From NCBI RefSeq assembly GCF_001686985.1, contig NZ_CP015318.1, forward strand, positions 5,020,001-5,084,000: a DNA stretch of 64,000 nucleotides. The letters run 5' to 3'. The first letter of the stretch is position 1. Every line of letters starts with the position of its first letter. The translations under genes and the position numbers were made by a program. Below are positions 24,163 to 33,082 of the stretch, in pieces. The notes under the pieces were generated by a model that ran no database searches, was not told the origin of the DNA, and saw only the letters and a list, made by a program, of their open reading frames with translations. The stretch is from Mesorhizobium amorphae CCNWGS0123. GTDB lineage: Bacteria > Pseudomonadota > Alphaproteobacteria > Rhizobiales > Rhizobiaceae.

Positions 24163-24939
24163 CTATTCGGCGGCATCGCGGCCGGCTTGCTTGGCAGGGT
24201 CACCGAAATTGGCCTGAAGCCAGGCGATGGCATCGGTGACGTCGGCAATGACATGGCGCGCCGCGGTCGGGCCGCGCGGCTTGATCCGGATCGAGATCCC
24301 ATCTTCGCCATTGACAGTCTCGAAGCCGTTCTCGTCCGACGTGTCGTCGCCGAGGAACACCGGGCGCCGGCCGATGAAGGGCGGGATTTCCATGAAGCGC
24401 CGGATGGCCGCTCCCTTGGCGGCTTCGAGCGGCATCAGTTCCACCCCGGCATTGCCGGCGATCACCCGATATCCCTCGGGCAGCCGGTCCAGCGCCATCT
24501 CGACCAGCCTGGTTGCCCGCGCCAGCAAATGCGGTGCGGCGCGCGTATGGACCGCCAGCACCGGACCTTTGCGTTCGATATAGACACCCTTGCCGAGTTC
24601 GGCTTCGATCTCGTCGGCCAATGCGGCGATATCGGCCGGCTCGTCCGCGGCCTCGACCGGACCGTCCGGCGTCAGCCGGTGGTCCAGCCCGTAGAGGCCG
24701 GCGACGCGCATCTTCAGGGGATGGAACAGCCGATCGACCGCGGAAACCGATCGTCCGGTGACAAAGGCGACGGCACCGTCCAGTCGCCGCTCCATCGTTT
24801 GCATGAGCTGGCGCAACTCATCGCTGACCGACACGCTGTCTGGATGCGCGGCGTGTTCGAGCAAGGTGCCGTCTATGTCGAGGAAGAGCGCCCATTTTCC
24901 CTCCGGCAAATTCGGTGTCATCGGCTTTGCGATCCTCAT
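24163..24939 (-). CDS. otsB: Trehalose-6-phosphate phosphatase
   Basis: This 258-residue HAD-superfamily phosphatase removes phosphate from trehalose-6-phosphate. Motif I is LFLDIDGTL with nucleophile Asp21 and Asp23; motif II is FVTGRS. Motif III/IV is FLGDDTSDENGFETV. Length is normal for OtsB. It overlaps otsA by 4 bp and follows it in the operon, completing trehalose synthesis for osmotic and desiccation stress. Confidence 0.93.
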   Translation of the reverse strand: MRIAKPMTPNLPEGKWALFLDIDGTLLEHAAHPDSVSVSDELRQLMQTMERRLDGAVAFVTGRSVSAVDRLFHPLKMRVAGLYGLDHRLTPDGPVEAADEPADIAALADEIEAELGKGVYIERKGPVLAVHTRAAPHLLARATRLVEMALDRLPEGYRVIAGNAGVELMPLEAAKGAAIRRFMEIPPFIGRRPVFLGDDTSDENGFETVNGEDGISIRIKPRGPTAARHVIADVTDAIAWLQANFGDPAKQAGRDAAE

Positions 24940-26723
24940 CGTAGTCCGGCCGCCATGCGTCTGCGCTCGACCAAGGAGACGACATTGTCGACGTTTGCGT
25001 TCGCCGAGCGCTCGGCGTTCGTCGTGACCCGGTCAAGCTCGCTGCGCTTGCGCAGGCGGGCCGCATCCATGAGCATGCTGCCGGCCCAGCGATAGACATT
25101 GTTGTCGCGGACCATCTCGCGCATCGGGCGCATGCGCTGCCGCTGCTCCTCGGGCGTCATGGTCAGCGCCTGCAACAGCGCCTCGCTCATCATTGCCGGA
25201 TCGTAGGGATTGACGATCAGTGCCTCCAGCAGTTCTCGCGAGGCCCCGGCAAACGTGCTGAGCATCAGCACACCCTGTTCGTCGTCGCGCGCCGCGACAA
25301 ACTCCTTGGCGACGAGGTTCATGCCGTCATGCAGGCTGGTGACCATGCAGATATCGGCGGCGCGATAGATCTCGTAGACCTGTTCCTGCGAGTGATGCTC
25401 GGCCACCATGACCACCGGCTTGTAGCCTTTGCTGCCATAGCGCTGGTTGAGTTCTTCGGCATAGCGATGGCATTCATCGTGGAGTTGCTTGTAGGCAGGC
25501 AGCGTACCGCGGCTGGGTGCCGCGATCTGCAGGAGAACCAGCTTCCCAACCCATTCGGGATACCGAATAAACAATTCTTCCAACGCCTGGAAACGGTCGA
25601 GAATGCCCTTGGTGTAATCGAGGCGTTCGACGCCGACGCACAGCTTGACGTCCGCTTTCAGTCCGAACCGCTCGCGCAGGCTGGTGCGGGATGCATCGAC
25701 ATCAGGCAGCGTTGCCAGAAGTTCCGCCGGCCATTCTATAGAGATGGGGTAGGCATGCACCAGCGTTGTCTGGCCGCCATAAGAGATGGCCGCATCTGCC
25801 CGCTCGATCCGGCTTTCCAGGAAGCGGTCGACGCTTTCGGTGAAGTTATTGGCATGGAACTGAGTGTGGAAGCCGATGATCGAGCTGCCGAGCAGCCCAT
25901 CGAGGATGCGCTCGCGCCATGGGCAGATGCTGAACACTTCCGAATTCGGCCAAGGGATGTGCCAGAAGGTGATGACGATCGCTTCGGGCAGCCGTTCGCG
26001 GATCATGCGCGGCAGCAGCGCGAAATGGTAATCCTGGACCAGCACGATCGGTCGTTCGTTGCGCGCTTCGGCGACCACCGTGTCGGCGAATTTGCGGTTG
26101 ACGGCCTCGTAGGCCTCCCAGTCGGAGGCGCGGAAGATCGGCCGGGTGAAGGCGATATGGCAGAGCGGCCACAGGCCCTCATTGGCAAAGCCCAGATAGT
26201 AGCCCTGATATTCCTCCTCGGTCAGCCAGACCCTGCGCAAGGTGTAGGAGGGATTGCCGGGCGGCACCTGCACCCGGTCGTCCTCGTCGACCATCTGGCG
26301 GTCCGCCGTCCCGCCCCCATAGGCGATCCAGGTGCCGGAGCAGGCACGCGTGATCGGCTCCAGCGCCGAAACCAGCCCGCTCGCCGGGACCACAAGCTCG
26401 ACGCCGTCGTCCTTCATATTGTGGATATAAGGCTCGCGATTGGACACCACGATGACCTGCGCCTCCGGCAGGTCTTCGGTGAGGATCTTACGCAAGGTTT
26501 CGGGTGACCATGTGACCAGCGCCGCATCGACCGACTGGCCGTTCTTCTCGAATTCCCTGAGCACCTTGCGCGCCGCTTCGGAAGCCACGTCCTCACCCGC
26601 GGTGTACGTGGCGGGAGCGTGGGTGCGCTGTCGCCGGGATATCGAGAAAAACACCGCGAGGGCGGAAAGTCCGAGACTTGCCAGGATCACGATCCATAGT
26701 AAGTCGCTGCCATAATCTGTCAT
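24936..26723 (-). CDS. otsA: Membrane-anchored trehalose-6-phosphate synthase
   Basis: This GT20 glycosyltransferase joins UDP-glucose and glucose-6-phosphate to trehalose-6-phosphate. Family motifs are TFWHIPWPNSEVF, GFHTQFHANNF, GVERLDYTKGILDRF (sugar-nucleotide Arg/Lys) and TSLHDGMNLVAKEFVA. At 595 residues it is about 120 longer than E. coli OtsA. The extra N-terminus has a probable transmembrane helix (LLWIVILASLGLSALAVFF, about residues 9-27) and a linker before the catalytic core starts near residue 85 (VIVVSNREPYIHN). The acceptor loop is VPASGLVSAL where many homologues have GGL. It is coupled to otsB. Confidence 0.9.
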   Translation of the reverse strand: MTDYGSDLLWIVILASLGLSALAVFFSISRRQRTHAPATYTAGEDVASEAARKVLREFEKNGQSVDAALVTWSPETLRKILTEDLPEAQVIVVSNREPYIHNMKDDGVELVVPASGLVSALEPITRACSGTWIAYGGGTADRQMVDEDDRVQVPPGNPSYTLRRVWLTEEEYQGYYLGFANEGLWPLCHIAFTRPIFRASDWEAYEAVNRKFADTVVAEARNERPIVLVQDYHFALLPRMIRERLPEAIVITFWHIPWPNSEVFSICPWRERILDGLLGSSIIGFHTQFHANNFTESVDRFLESRIERADAAISYGGQTTLVHAYPISIEWPAELLATLPDVDASRTSLRERFGLKADVKLCVGVERLDYTKGILDRFQALEELFIRYPEWVGKLVLLQIAAPSRGTLPAYKQLHDECHRYAEELNQRYGSKGYKPVVMVAEHHSQEQVYEIYRAADICMVTSLHDGMNLVAKEFVAARDDEQGVLMLSTFAGASRELLEALIVNPYDPAMMSEALLQALTMTPEEQRQRMRPMREMVRDNNVYRWAGSMLMDAARLRKRSELDRVTTNAERSANANVDNVVSLVERRRMAAGLR

Positions 26724-27038
26724 TGAAACGCCAATTTGCCACCGGGCCTGATGCAGGCCTCATTCTTCTTGTTTCGTCTCCGCCACCGTCGGGTGGCGAC
26801 AGGCCGCCGTAAGGCGGTATGGTTGTGCAACGCACAAACGGACGATCGGTTCCGACATTTCCTGTCCCGAGGTGGGTTGAGATTCAGGTCAGGCCGAGTC
26901 GGAGTCGAATACGGGCGCGAAGCGACGAAACAAGGTGGGTTCCGAGAACCGGAGCGGAGCGTACTTTTGGGTACGTGAGCACCGGAAGCGCAGGAAACCG
27001 CCGTTTGCACGCCGGCATCACCTGAATATCAACGCACC
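26724..27038. other. 315-bp intergenic region without a convincing gene
   Basis: No plausible coding frame is present. The right part has imperfect dyads, including CGTAC/GTACG around a 6-base loop near 26959-26975 inside a larger CCGG-bounded arrangement, so a structured leader or small RNA is possible. It lies upstream of otsA and downstream of the debranching gene on the minus strand and should contain the otsA promoter, which I cannot place with confidence. Confidence 0.4.
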
Positions 27039-29201
27039 TCAGGTGCGGACGATCAGCGGCACCAGGCCTTCGTGCCGATCGGCGAGAAAGGCGACGACCC
27101 GGTCGCCGACGCGCTGGAAGGTCAGGTCGACCGCCCTGTCGCCGACATTCAGATGCCGGAGCGTGAGCGTGTCGATACCGATTGGCAGCCTTGGCCGTGT
27201 CACCCGGATTTGGCCATCCCAGCCGTCGATCTCGAGGCCAAGACAGGCCTGCATCAGCATGAAAGCCGAGCCCGCCGACCAGGCTTGCGGCAGGCAGGCG
27301 ACCGGATAGGCGATCGGCGCCTCGCCCGGCGAGCGGGTAAAGCCGCAGAACAGTTCCGGCAGCCGCATGTTGAAATGCACGGCGGACTCGAATGTGCCGC
27401 TCATCAGCCGGACCACGCTTTCGCGTTCGCCATAGCGGGCGAGGCCGACGCCGCAGATGGCGGTGTCATGCGGCCAGATCGACCCGTTGTGATAGGACAT
27501 CGGATTGAAGAACACGGCATCGTCCGCGAGCGTCCGCAGCCCCCAGCCCGAGTGGAAGGTCGCGGACAAAAGCTGGTCGGCGACCATCTGCGCCCGCGCC
27601 GGTTCAGGCAGCCCGACGAAAAGGAGATGTCCGGCATTCGAGGTCCGCACCTTGCAGGGCTCGCCAGCGCCGTCGATGGCAAGGGCGTAAAAGCCGAGAT
27701 CGTCCAGCCAGAAGTCTCGCTCGACGGCGATCCGCATCTCTTCGGCGCGGCTCTCCCAATGCTCGGCCTGTGCGTATCCGCCCCTCCGTCGCGCCAGCGC
27801 CGCCAGGCCACGAAACGCGGCAAAGACATAGCCCTGCACTTCGACCAGCGCGATCGGGCCTTTGGGAATGCGGCCGTCGGCGTGGAAGACCGAGTCGAAA
27901 CTGTCCTTCCAGCCTTGGTTGGCGAGACCGGATTCGGCGGCACGCTGATAGGTGACGAAGCCGGTCGCCCGGCTCGCCTCCTCAGTCCATTCGGCGGCGG
28001 CAGTGAGCGACGGCCACAGCCTGTCGATGAAGTCCATGTCGCCCGTACGGTCCGCATAGGCGCAGGCGAGATGGATGTAGAGCGGCGTCGTGTCGACGCC
28101 GCCATAGTAGCGGCCGAAGGGAAGCTCGCGCAGCGCCGCCATTTCACCTTTGCGGGTCTCGTGCATGATCTTGCCCGGCTGAGAGTCGCTGAACGGCGAG
28201 GTCTCCGTCGCCTGGTGCTGGGCGAGGAAGGCGAGCACGCCGCGCGCCAGGCCGGGGTTGAGCCACAGCATCTGCAGCGCCGAGATGACGCCGTCGCGGC
28301 CGAATGCCGTCGAAAACCAGGGGATGCCTGCATAGGGGTAGGGTCCTGTAGCAAGCTCGGTGGTGAGCAGCGCCACATCGGCACGGGCGCGCTCGACCCA
28401 ATCGTTGAAGACGCGACCCGAACTGTGCACGGTGGCACCGTGGCGGCGCTTGGCCCGCATGCCGAAGCGGGCGCGCGCCGCGGCGGCGCGGAAACGGTCG
28501 CGGTCGGGCGTCTCCGCCGCCTCCGGGCCGACTTCGATGTAAAGCACCTTGCTGCTGCGCTTCGTCACCGCGATCAGGAAATCCGCACGCTCCGCGCTCA
28601 GCTGATCCGGCGCCTGCGAGAACGAGATCGCCGACAACCGCGCCAGCCCGTCCAGCCCGTCATAGCGAAGCAGCACCGATGTCGCATCCATCTCGGCCGC
28701 ATGCGCCATGCCGCGCTTCAGCCTTGTCGAGCCGCGCACTTCGAACATGTCACGGAAATCGGCGGCGAAGTGCAGCGAAACCCGGATGGCCGAGGTTTCC
28801 TGGCTGTAGTTGGAAAGCGTGACGCGCTCGAACAGCCGGTCCTGCCACAGCAGCCTGACACGCTCGATATGGATCGCGCCCTGCGGAATGTCGCGACCGC
28901 CAACGCTCTGCATCGGCAGGTTGGTCAAATTGCTGGTGAACAGCACATTGTCCTGGCTGAGCGAAGCGCCGAGCAGCGATGTCTGCCGGCCGCCGACCGT
29001 CAGCCTGAATTCCGACAGCACACGTGTGTCGTCGCGGAAGAACCCGTCGCCGGCGCCTCTGATATCGCCATAGGCATCGGCGACGGCAAAACAGTCACCC
29101 TGCTTAAGCGCGAACAGCCGATGCGGCTCGCGTGGCGCGGTCTCGTCCAGGGAGGCCAGGGCCACGGCGGGATCGAGCTTGCGCTCGTCGAGTTCTGTCA
29201 T
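27039..29201 (-). CDS. Amylo-alpha-1,6-glucosidase (glycogen debranching-type) family protein
   Basis: This 720-residue cytoplasmic protein has an N-terminal beta-sandwich domain (GDE_N_bis-like, with RLFALKQGDCFAVADAYGD and GDGFFRDDTRVLSEF) and a C-terminal (alpha/alpha)6 barrel. The barrel motifs include GIPWFSTAFGRDGVISALQM, RDFWLDDLGFYALAIDG and NPMSYHNGSIWPHDTAICG. Related proteins act on glycogen, trehalose-derived or other alpha-glucosides; exact specificity is unknown. It follows a GT4 gene by 50 bp on the same strand and lies near otsAB, suggesting a role in storage or stress glucans. Confidence 0.87.
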   Translation of the reverse strand: MTELDERKLDPAVALASLDETAPREPHRLFALKQGDCFAVADAYGDIRGAGDGFFRDDTRVLSEFRLTVGGRQTSLLGASLSQDNVLFTSNLTNLPMQSVGGRDIPQGAIHIERVRLLWQDRLFERVTLSNYSQETSAIRVSLHFAADFRDMFEVRGSTRLKRGMAHAAEMDATSVLLRYDGLDGLARLSAISFSQAPDQLSAERADFLIAVTKRSSKVLYIEVGPEAAETPDRDRFRAAAARARFGMRAKRRHGATVHSSGRVFNDWVERARADVALLTTELATGPYPYAGIPWFSTAFGRDGVISALQMLWLNPGLARGVLAFLAQHQATETSPFSDSQPGKIMHETRKGEMAALRELPFGRYYGGVDTTPLYIHLACAYADRTGDMDFIDRLWPSLTAAAEWTEEASRATGFVTYQRAAESGLANQGWKDSFDSVFHADGRIPKGPIALVEVQGYVFAAFRGLAALARRRGGYAQAEHWESRAEEMRIAVERDFWLDDLGFYALAIDGAGEPCKVRTSNAGHLLFVGLPEPARAQMVADQLLSATFHSGWGLRTLADDAVFFNPMSYHNGSIWPHDTAICGVGLARYGERESVVRLMSGTFESAVHFNMRLPELFCGFTRSPGEAPIAYPVACLPQAWSAGSAFMLMQACLGLEIDGWDGQIRVTRPRLPIGIDTLTLRHLNVGDRAVDLTFQRVGDRVVAFLADRHEGLVPLIVRT

Positions 29202-29251
29202 CCGTCACATCTTTCCCGTTTGCTCCCCCCGCCCAAGTCAAGCGCTATCGC

Positions 29252-30310
29252 TCATGAGGCCTTCGCTTCGGCTGAGCCGGCGAGCAGGCGCGCGTAGGCG
29301 GCCACATAGTCGCGGGCCATTCTCTGGGCGGAAAACCGCTTTTCGAAGGCGGCCCTCACCTTTCGCCTGTCGAGTTGAAGCAGAGCCGGCACTGCAGCCA
29401 CCGCATCGTCCATCGAATTAACGACAAAGCCGGTCACACCCTGGTCGATGACCTCCGGCAAGGCGCCGCAGTTCCAGGCGATCGACGGCGTGCCGCAGGC
29501 CATCGCCTCGATCGGCGCAAGACCGAATGGCTCCGGCCAGTCGATGGGAAACAGCAGGCCTGCGGCGTTGCCGAGGAACTCCGCCTTCTCGTCCTCAGCG
29601 ATCTCGCCGACAAAATCGACGTGGTCGCCGTCGATCAGCGGCTCGACAACCTCGTGGAAAAAGGCGCGGTCGTCGTCGCCGATCTTGGCCGCCAGCTTCA
29701 ACCTCAACCCCGAGCGCCTGGCGATCTCGATGGCGCGGTCCGGCCGCTTGTCGCGCGAAAGCCGACCGAGAAAGGCAAGGTAAGGCTCCTCGGCCTCCTC
29801 GAAGATCGGCTGGTAGATATCGACCGGCAGGCCGTGCAGGATCGTCGCCAGCCAGTTGGCGTCGGCCAGCCCTGCCCTTTGGCTATGCGAGATGGAAATC
29901 ATAGGAAAGGGCGGGAAGCGCCGATAGGCGGGCGCCAGATCGACATAATCCAGCCTGCCATGCGGTGTCGTCACCGTTCGCTCCGCCATATCCTGGAAGA
30001 AGGGAAAATGCAGGAAGTGGCTGAGGTGGAAATGCATGACGTCGAATTGGTCGGCCCGCTCCCGGACTTCCGCCAGCATCGCGAGATGCGCCGCCACTTC
30101 GGATTTCTTCGGGCGCGGATCAAGCCGAAGCGCGCATTCGCGCCCGGGCACCAGCTTCGCCGAGGTCCGGCTGTCGCCGCTGGCGAACAGCGTCACCTCA
30201 TGGCCGAGATCTACCAGCGCCTCGGTCAGGTAGGAAACGATACGCTCGGTGCCGCCATAAAGCCTGGGCGGAACCGACTCGTAAAGCGGCGCGACATGAG
30301 CAATTCGCAT
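29252..30310 (-). CDS. Family 4 glycosyltransferase
   Basis: This 352-residue GT-B enzyme has the acceptor-side N-terminus RIAHVAPLYESVPPRLYGGTE and the donor-side motif EPFGLAPIEAMACGTPSIAW with the EX7E-type glutamates. The ATG at 30310 was chosen because the product then starts MRIAHVAP, as expected. Orthologues are often beside this debranching-type gene in rhizobia, but donor and acceptor are not known. No signal peptide is visible. The 160 bp upstream to 30470 contain no gene. Confidence 0.88.
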   Translation of the reverse strand: MRIAHVAPLYESVPPRLYGGTERIVSYLTEALVDLGHEVTLFASGDSRTSAKLVPGRECALRLDPRPKKSEVAAHLAMLAEVRERADQFDVMHFHLSHFLHFPFFQDMAERTVTTPHGRLDYVDLAPAYRRFPPFPMISISHSQRAGLADANWLATILHGLPVDIYQPIFEEAEEPYLAFLGRLSRDKRPDRAIEIARRSGLRLKLAAKIGDDDRAFFHEVVEPLIDGDHVDFVGEIAEDEKAEFLGNAAGLLFPIDWPEPFGLAPIEAMACGTPSIAWNCGALPEVIDQGVTGFVVNSMDDAVAAVPALLQLDRRKVRAAFEKRFSAQRMARDYVAAYARLLAGSAEAKAS

Positions 30311-30470
30311 GGATCCCCTCGGGTGATTGGCCAAGGGCAAAATGCATCAACCCGCAGATCGTTCCTGCCTGGTGTCGGAGCCGCGGCGAGAAACCGCACC
30401 GGCGCACCCATCGGGCGCCATCGCACGGCGTTCCCGATCGCCCGCACCGACGCTGGCCGTGTCGGCATGC

Positions 30471-31649
30471 TCAAGCAGACAATGCTGCCCCTATCCAGTC
30501 GAGCCGCGCCGCAGGAACAAGGCCGTAATTGTAGAAATTGATGCCATCGATATCAGGCGCTTTCGCCGGCTTCACTTTGGCGGCCAGCACTTCGGGGCCG
30601 GCCATCTCCGGATAGAAGAGGCGATAGCCTGTACCAAGGAATTTTTCAGGTCCGAGCGCCGCACGACCGGCCGCCATCAGGCTTGCGACATCGCCGGCCT
30701 GCATGTCGTAGGCGCACAGGATCGCGCCGTCGCAGACCTTGCCGAGTGCTTCGAGATCGCAGCCGCCGAGCCAGCCGTCTTTCAGATCGATGATGACGAC
30801 ACGCGTGCCGGGGTGAGCGGCCTCGCGCAGTTCCGCAACCAGGCTGGTTACCGGCTCGAAGCGCCAGATGAGATAGGCATGCAGTTCCGGCCAAGGCAGG
30901 AAGGTATCGAGGCCACTGATGGGAAAGCCGGGAAAGCGTCGTTTCGGCACCGCGCGCTCGCAGGTCTCGGCGATCCATTGCCTGACCAGCTTGCGCGTCG
31001 CTTCACCGTCGATGTCGGCGCTGGCCGCGCGGGCAAGGCAGGCGGGACAAAAACACAGCGACAGCAGAAAGTCGTCTTCTGGCGTCAGCCCGACGCCGTC
31101 TTTCTCGTGATGATATTCATGTGCAAAGCCCATGAAGGACGGGCTTTCGAGCTCGATCCGGTCCGGCCTGTAGCCATGCGAGATATCGGCGACGAGCGCC
31201 CGGACATAGGCGCGCGCATCCGGATGCGAGGGACAGAGATTGTAGTAATTGGCATCGCCGAAGGCGTTGCGGGTGACGGCCTGCGGATGCAGCATGCCGA
31301 GCCGCGTGTTGTGCAGGCAGACGGTCCAGCACGAGACCCCAAGCCCACCTGCATCGCGCCGGCGGACAAGGTTGCCGAGTACGTCGCCGCCTTGTGCGAT
31401 CACGTCGGCCACCTTGGGCTGGATGGCGAGGCTCGCCCAGCGCGCCGCGGTCGGCTTGAAATAGATGGTGCCGTCCTCCGGAAAATAGGCTTTGCGGTGC
31501 GGACTGCGCGGCTGCAGGAAGCGGCCGGCATGATAGGAGGTCGCCAGGCTGATCATATTGAGCCCGGCGCGCTCCACGAGGTCGCGTTCGACCGTCTCCA
31601 GGCCGATATCCTGGATGTCCCAGGGATAGGTCCACATCGAAAGCTGCAT
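30471..31649 (-). CDS. Uncharacterised TIM-barrel protein, possibly glycoside-hydrolase-like
   Basis: I do not recognise a named family for this 392-residue protein. It looks like a TIM barrel: repeated beta-alpha segments begin with NMISLATSYHAGRFLQPR, and it has acidic residues at strand ends (RIELESPSF, VVIIDLKDGWLGG, ILCAYDMQAG). A CFCPACLARA segment resembles the cysteine pair in several putative glycosyl-hydrolase families. It has no signal peptide. It is the last gene of a minus-strand run with the deacylase, RidA and PLP-enzyme genes, which suggests that an imported conjugate is dismantled in the cytoplasm. Confidence 0.7.
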   Translation of the reverse strand: MQLSMWTYPWDIQDIGLETVERDLVERAGLNMISLATSYHAGRFLQPRSPHRKAYFPEDGTIYFKPTAARWASLAIQPKVADVIAQGGDVLGNLVRRRDAGGLGVSCWTVCLHNTRLGMLHPQAVTRNAFGDANYYNLCPSHPDARAYVRALVADISHGYRPDRIELESPSFMGFAHEYHHEKDGVGLTPEDDFLLSLCFCPACLARAASADIDGEATRKLVRQWIAETCERAVPKRRFPGFPISGLDTFLPWPELHAYLIWRFEPVTSLVAELREAAHPGTRVVIIDLKDGWLGGCDLEALGKVCDGAILCAYDMQAGDVASLMAAGRAALGPEKFLGTGYRLFYPEMAGPEVLAAKVKPAKAPDIDGINFYNYGLVPAARLDWIGAALSA

Positions 31650-31687
31650 GAAATATCCTCAGTCCTGATCCTGGCACGGCTTTATGG

Positions 31688-32698
31688 TCAGCTCTCGACC
31701 GGCTCGGCGACCTGCATGAGACAGTCCCCCGCCTCGCACATCGTATGCAGCCGACGCGACAGCACGATGCCGCCTTCGGCGAAGTGCAGCGCCTCCTCGG
31801 CCAGATCGAGCCGCTCAAGATCGTGATACCAGCCGGCCAATTGTCCTGAAGTCACATTATCGCCGAGCCTGACCGCCGGCTCGAACCAGCCGCAACGCGT
31901 GGCATAGAGGCCCTGGCTGTGACGGGACAGCGACAACAACCGCGTCGGCGCCGCGGGCACGGCCTCCGGCGCCAGGACCGGCGCCTCGACCACGCCGAGC
32001 GCAACCATCAGGCTATCCAGCGCGTGGGCGGTGAACGCCATACTGTCGACCGTTGCGGTACCGCCACCGCCAAACTCGCCGCTGACGCCGATGGCGCCGG
32101 CCCGGCGCGCCGCACCCATCGAGGTCGGTGACGATGGACCGTTGTCAGCGACGAAGCCATAGGGCATGCCGAGCGAGCGCATCAGTTCCACGCTGCGCCG
32201 GTGGCGTTCGGGATCGGCATTGCGCTCGACCAGCGCTGTCGGCAAATGCTCCATCGACGTGCCGCCCGAATGGATGTCGAAGACGACATCGTGGCGGGGG
32301 AACAAATCCGTCTCGAGGAAATTGGCGAGCCGGCTGGTCGGCGTGCCAGAGGGATCGCCCGGAAAGGCGCGGTTGAGATTGCCGCCGTCGAGCGGCGAGC
32401 AGCGCTTGGCGGCCATCACCGCCGGCGTGTTCGCCATCGGCAGGATGGTGATACGACCTTTGATCTGCCTCGGGTCGAGCCGGCGCATCAGCTTCGCAAG
32501 CGACAGCTCGCCCTCATATTCGTCGCCGTGGTTGCCGGCCATCAGCAGCAGCGACGGACCTTCGCCATTGCGGATCAGGCAGATTGGCACCTTGATCTGG
32601 AAATAGGGCGAACGGTCGATCGAGAACGGAATGCTGAGATGACCCAGCGTCTTGCCGTCGCGGTCGAAGTCGAGCGTGTGGACGAGGCCGGTATGCAT
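31688..32698 (-). CDS. Succinylglutamate desuccinylase/aspartoacylase-like deacylase
   Basis: This 336-residue zinc deacylase of the AstE/AspA group (M14-like fold) has His57 and Glu60 in GNHGDEYEGE as the first ligands and His143 in FDIHSGG as the third. The substrate-binding DGGNLNRAFPG motif is present. Relatives include DoeB, which removes acetyl from N-acetyl-diaminobutyrate. An N-acylated amino acid is therefore the likely substrate. It sits 4 bp after the RidA gene, consistent with one transcript. Confidence 0.85.
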   Translation of the reverse strand: MHTGLVHTLDFDRDGKTLGHLSIPFSIDRSPYFQIKVPICLIRNGEGPSLLLMAGNHGDEYEGELSLAKLMRRLDPRQIKGRITILPMANTPAVMAAKRCSPLDGGNLNRAFPGDPSGTPTSRLANFLETDLFPRHDVVFDIHSGGTSMEHLPTALVERNADPERHRRSVELMRSLGMPYGFVADNGPSSPTSMGAARRAGAIGVSGEFGGGGTATVDSMAFTAHALDSLMVALGVVEAPVLAPEAVPAAPTRLLSLSRHSQGLYATRCGWFEPAVRLGDNVTSGQLAGWYHDLERLDLAEEALHFAEGGIVLSRRLHTMCEAGDCLMQVAEPVES

Positions 32699-32702
32699 GG
32701 CC

Positions 32703-33047
32703 TCAGACCGCCGCGACCGCGGTGACCTCGATGCGCAAATCGGGATCGGCCAGGCGCGCCTCGACGCAGGCGCGAGCCGGCAGGCGCTCAGGATCGACCC
32801 AGGCGTCGTAGATGCTGTTCATGGCTTCGAAGTCGCCGATCTGCGGCAGGAAGATGTTGACCGCCACCAGCTTCGACTTGTTGCTGCCGGCCTCGGCCAG
32901 CAGCGCCTCGACCTTGGCCAGCACGTCGCTAGTCTGGCTTTCGATGCCAGCCTTGCGGTCGTCGGCCACCTGGCCCGCTATGTGCACGAGGCCGCCATAG
33001 ACGACCGCCTGCGACATGCGCGAGCCGGACTGGAAATACTTGATCAT
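32703..33047 (-). CDS. RidA-family enamine/imine deaminase
   Basis: This 114-residue trimeric-type protein has RidA features: GGLVHIAGQVADD, LVAVNIFLPQIGDFEAMN and a conserved Arg in LPARACVEARLADPDLRIEVTAVA. RidA proteins hydrolyse reactive enamines such as 2-aminoacrylate released by PLP enzymes. The immediate upstream gene is a PLP-dependent lyase-like enzyme (35 bp away), so the pair makes biochemical sense. Confidence 0.9.
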   Translation of the reverse strand: MIKYFQSGSRMSQAVVYGGLVHIAGQVADDRKAGIESQTSDVLAKVEALLAEAGSNKSKLVAVNIFLPQIGDFEAMNSIYDAWVDPERLPARACVEARLADPDLRIEVTAVAAV

Positions 33048-33082
33048 ATCGGATCCTTTCGTGGTTCTCTTTTGGGGCCTGA

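Noticed and set aside
27072..29297. 741-codon plus-strand open frame over the debranching-type gene
   Set aside because: It mirrors the real minus-strand glucosidase gene, has no recognisable domain and has shadow-like composition.
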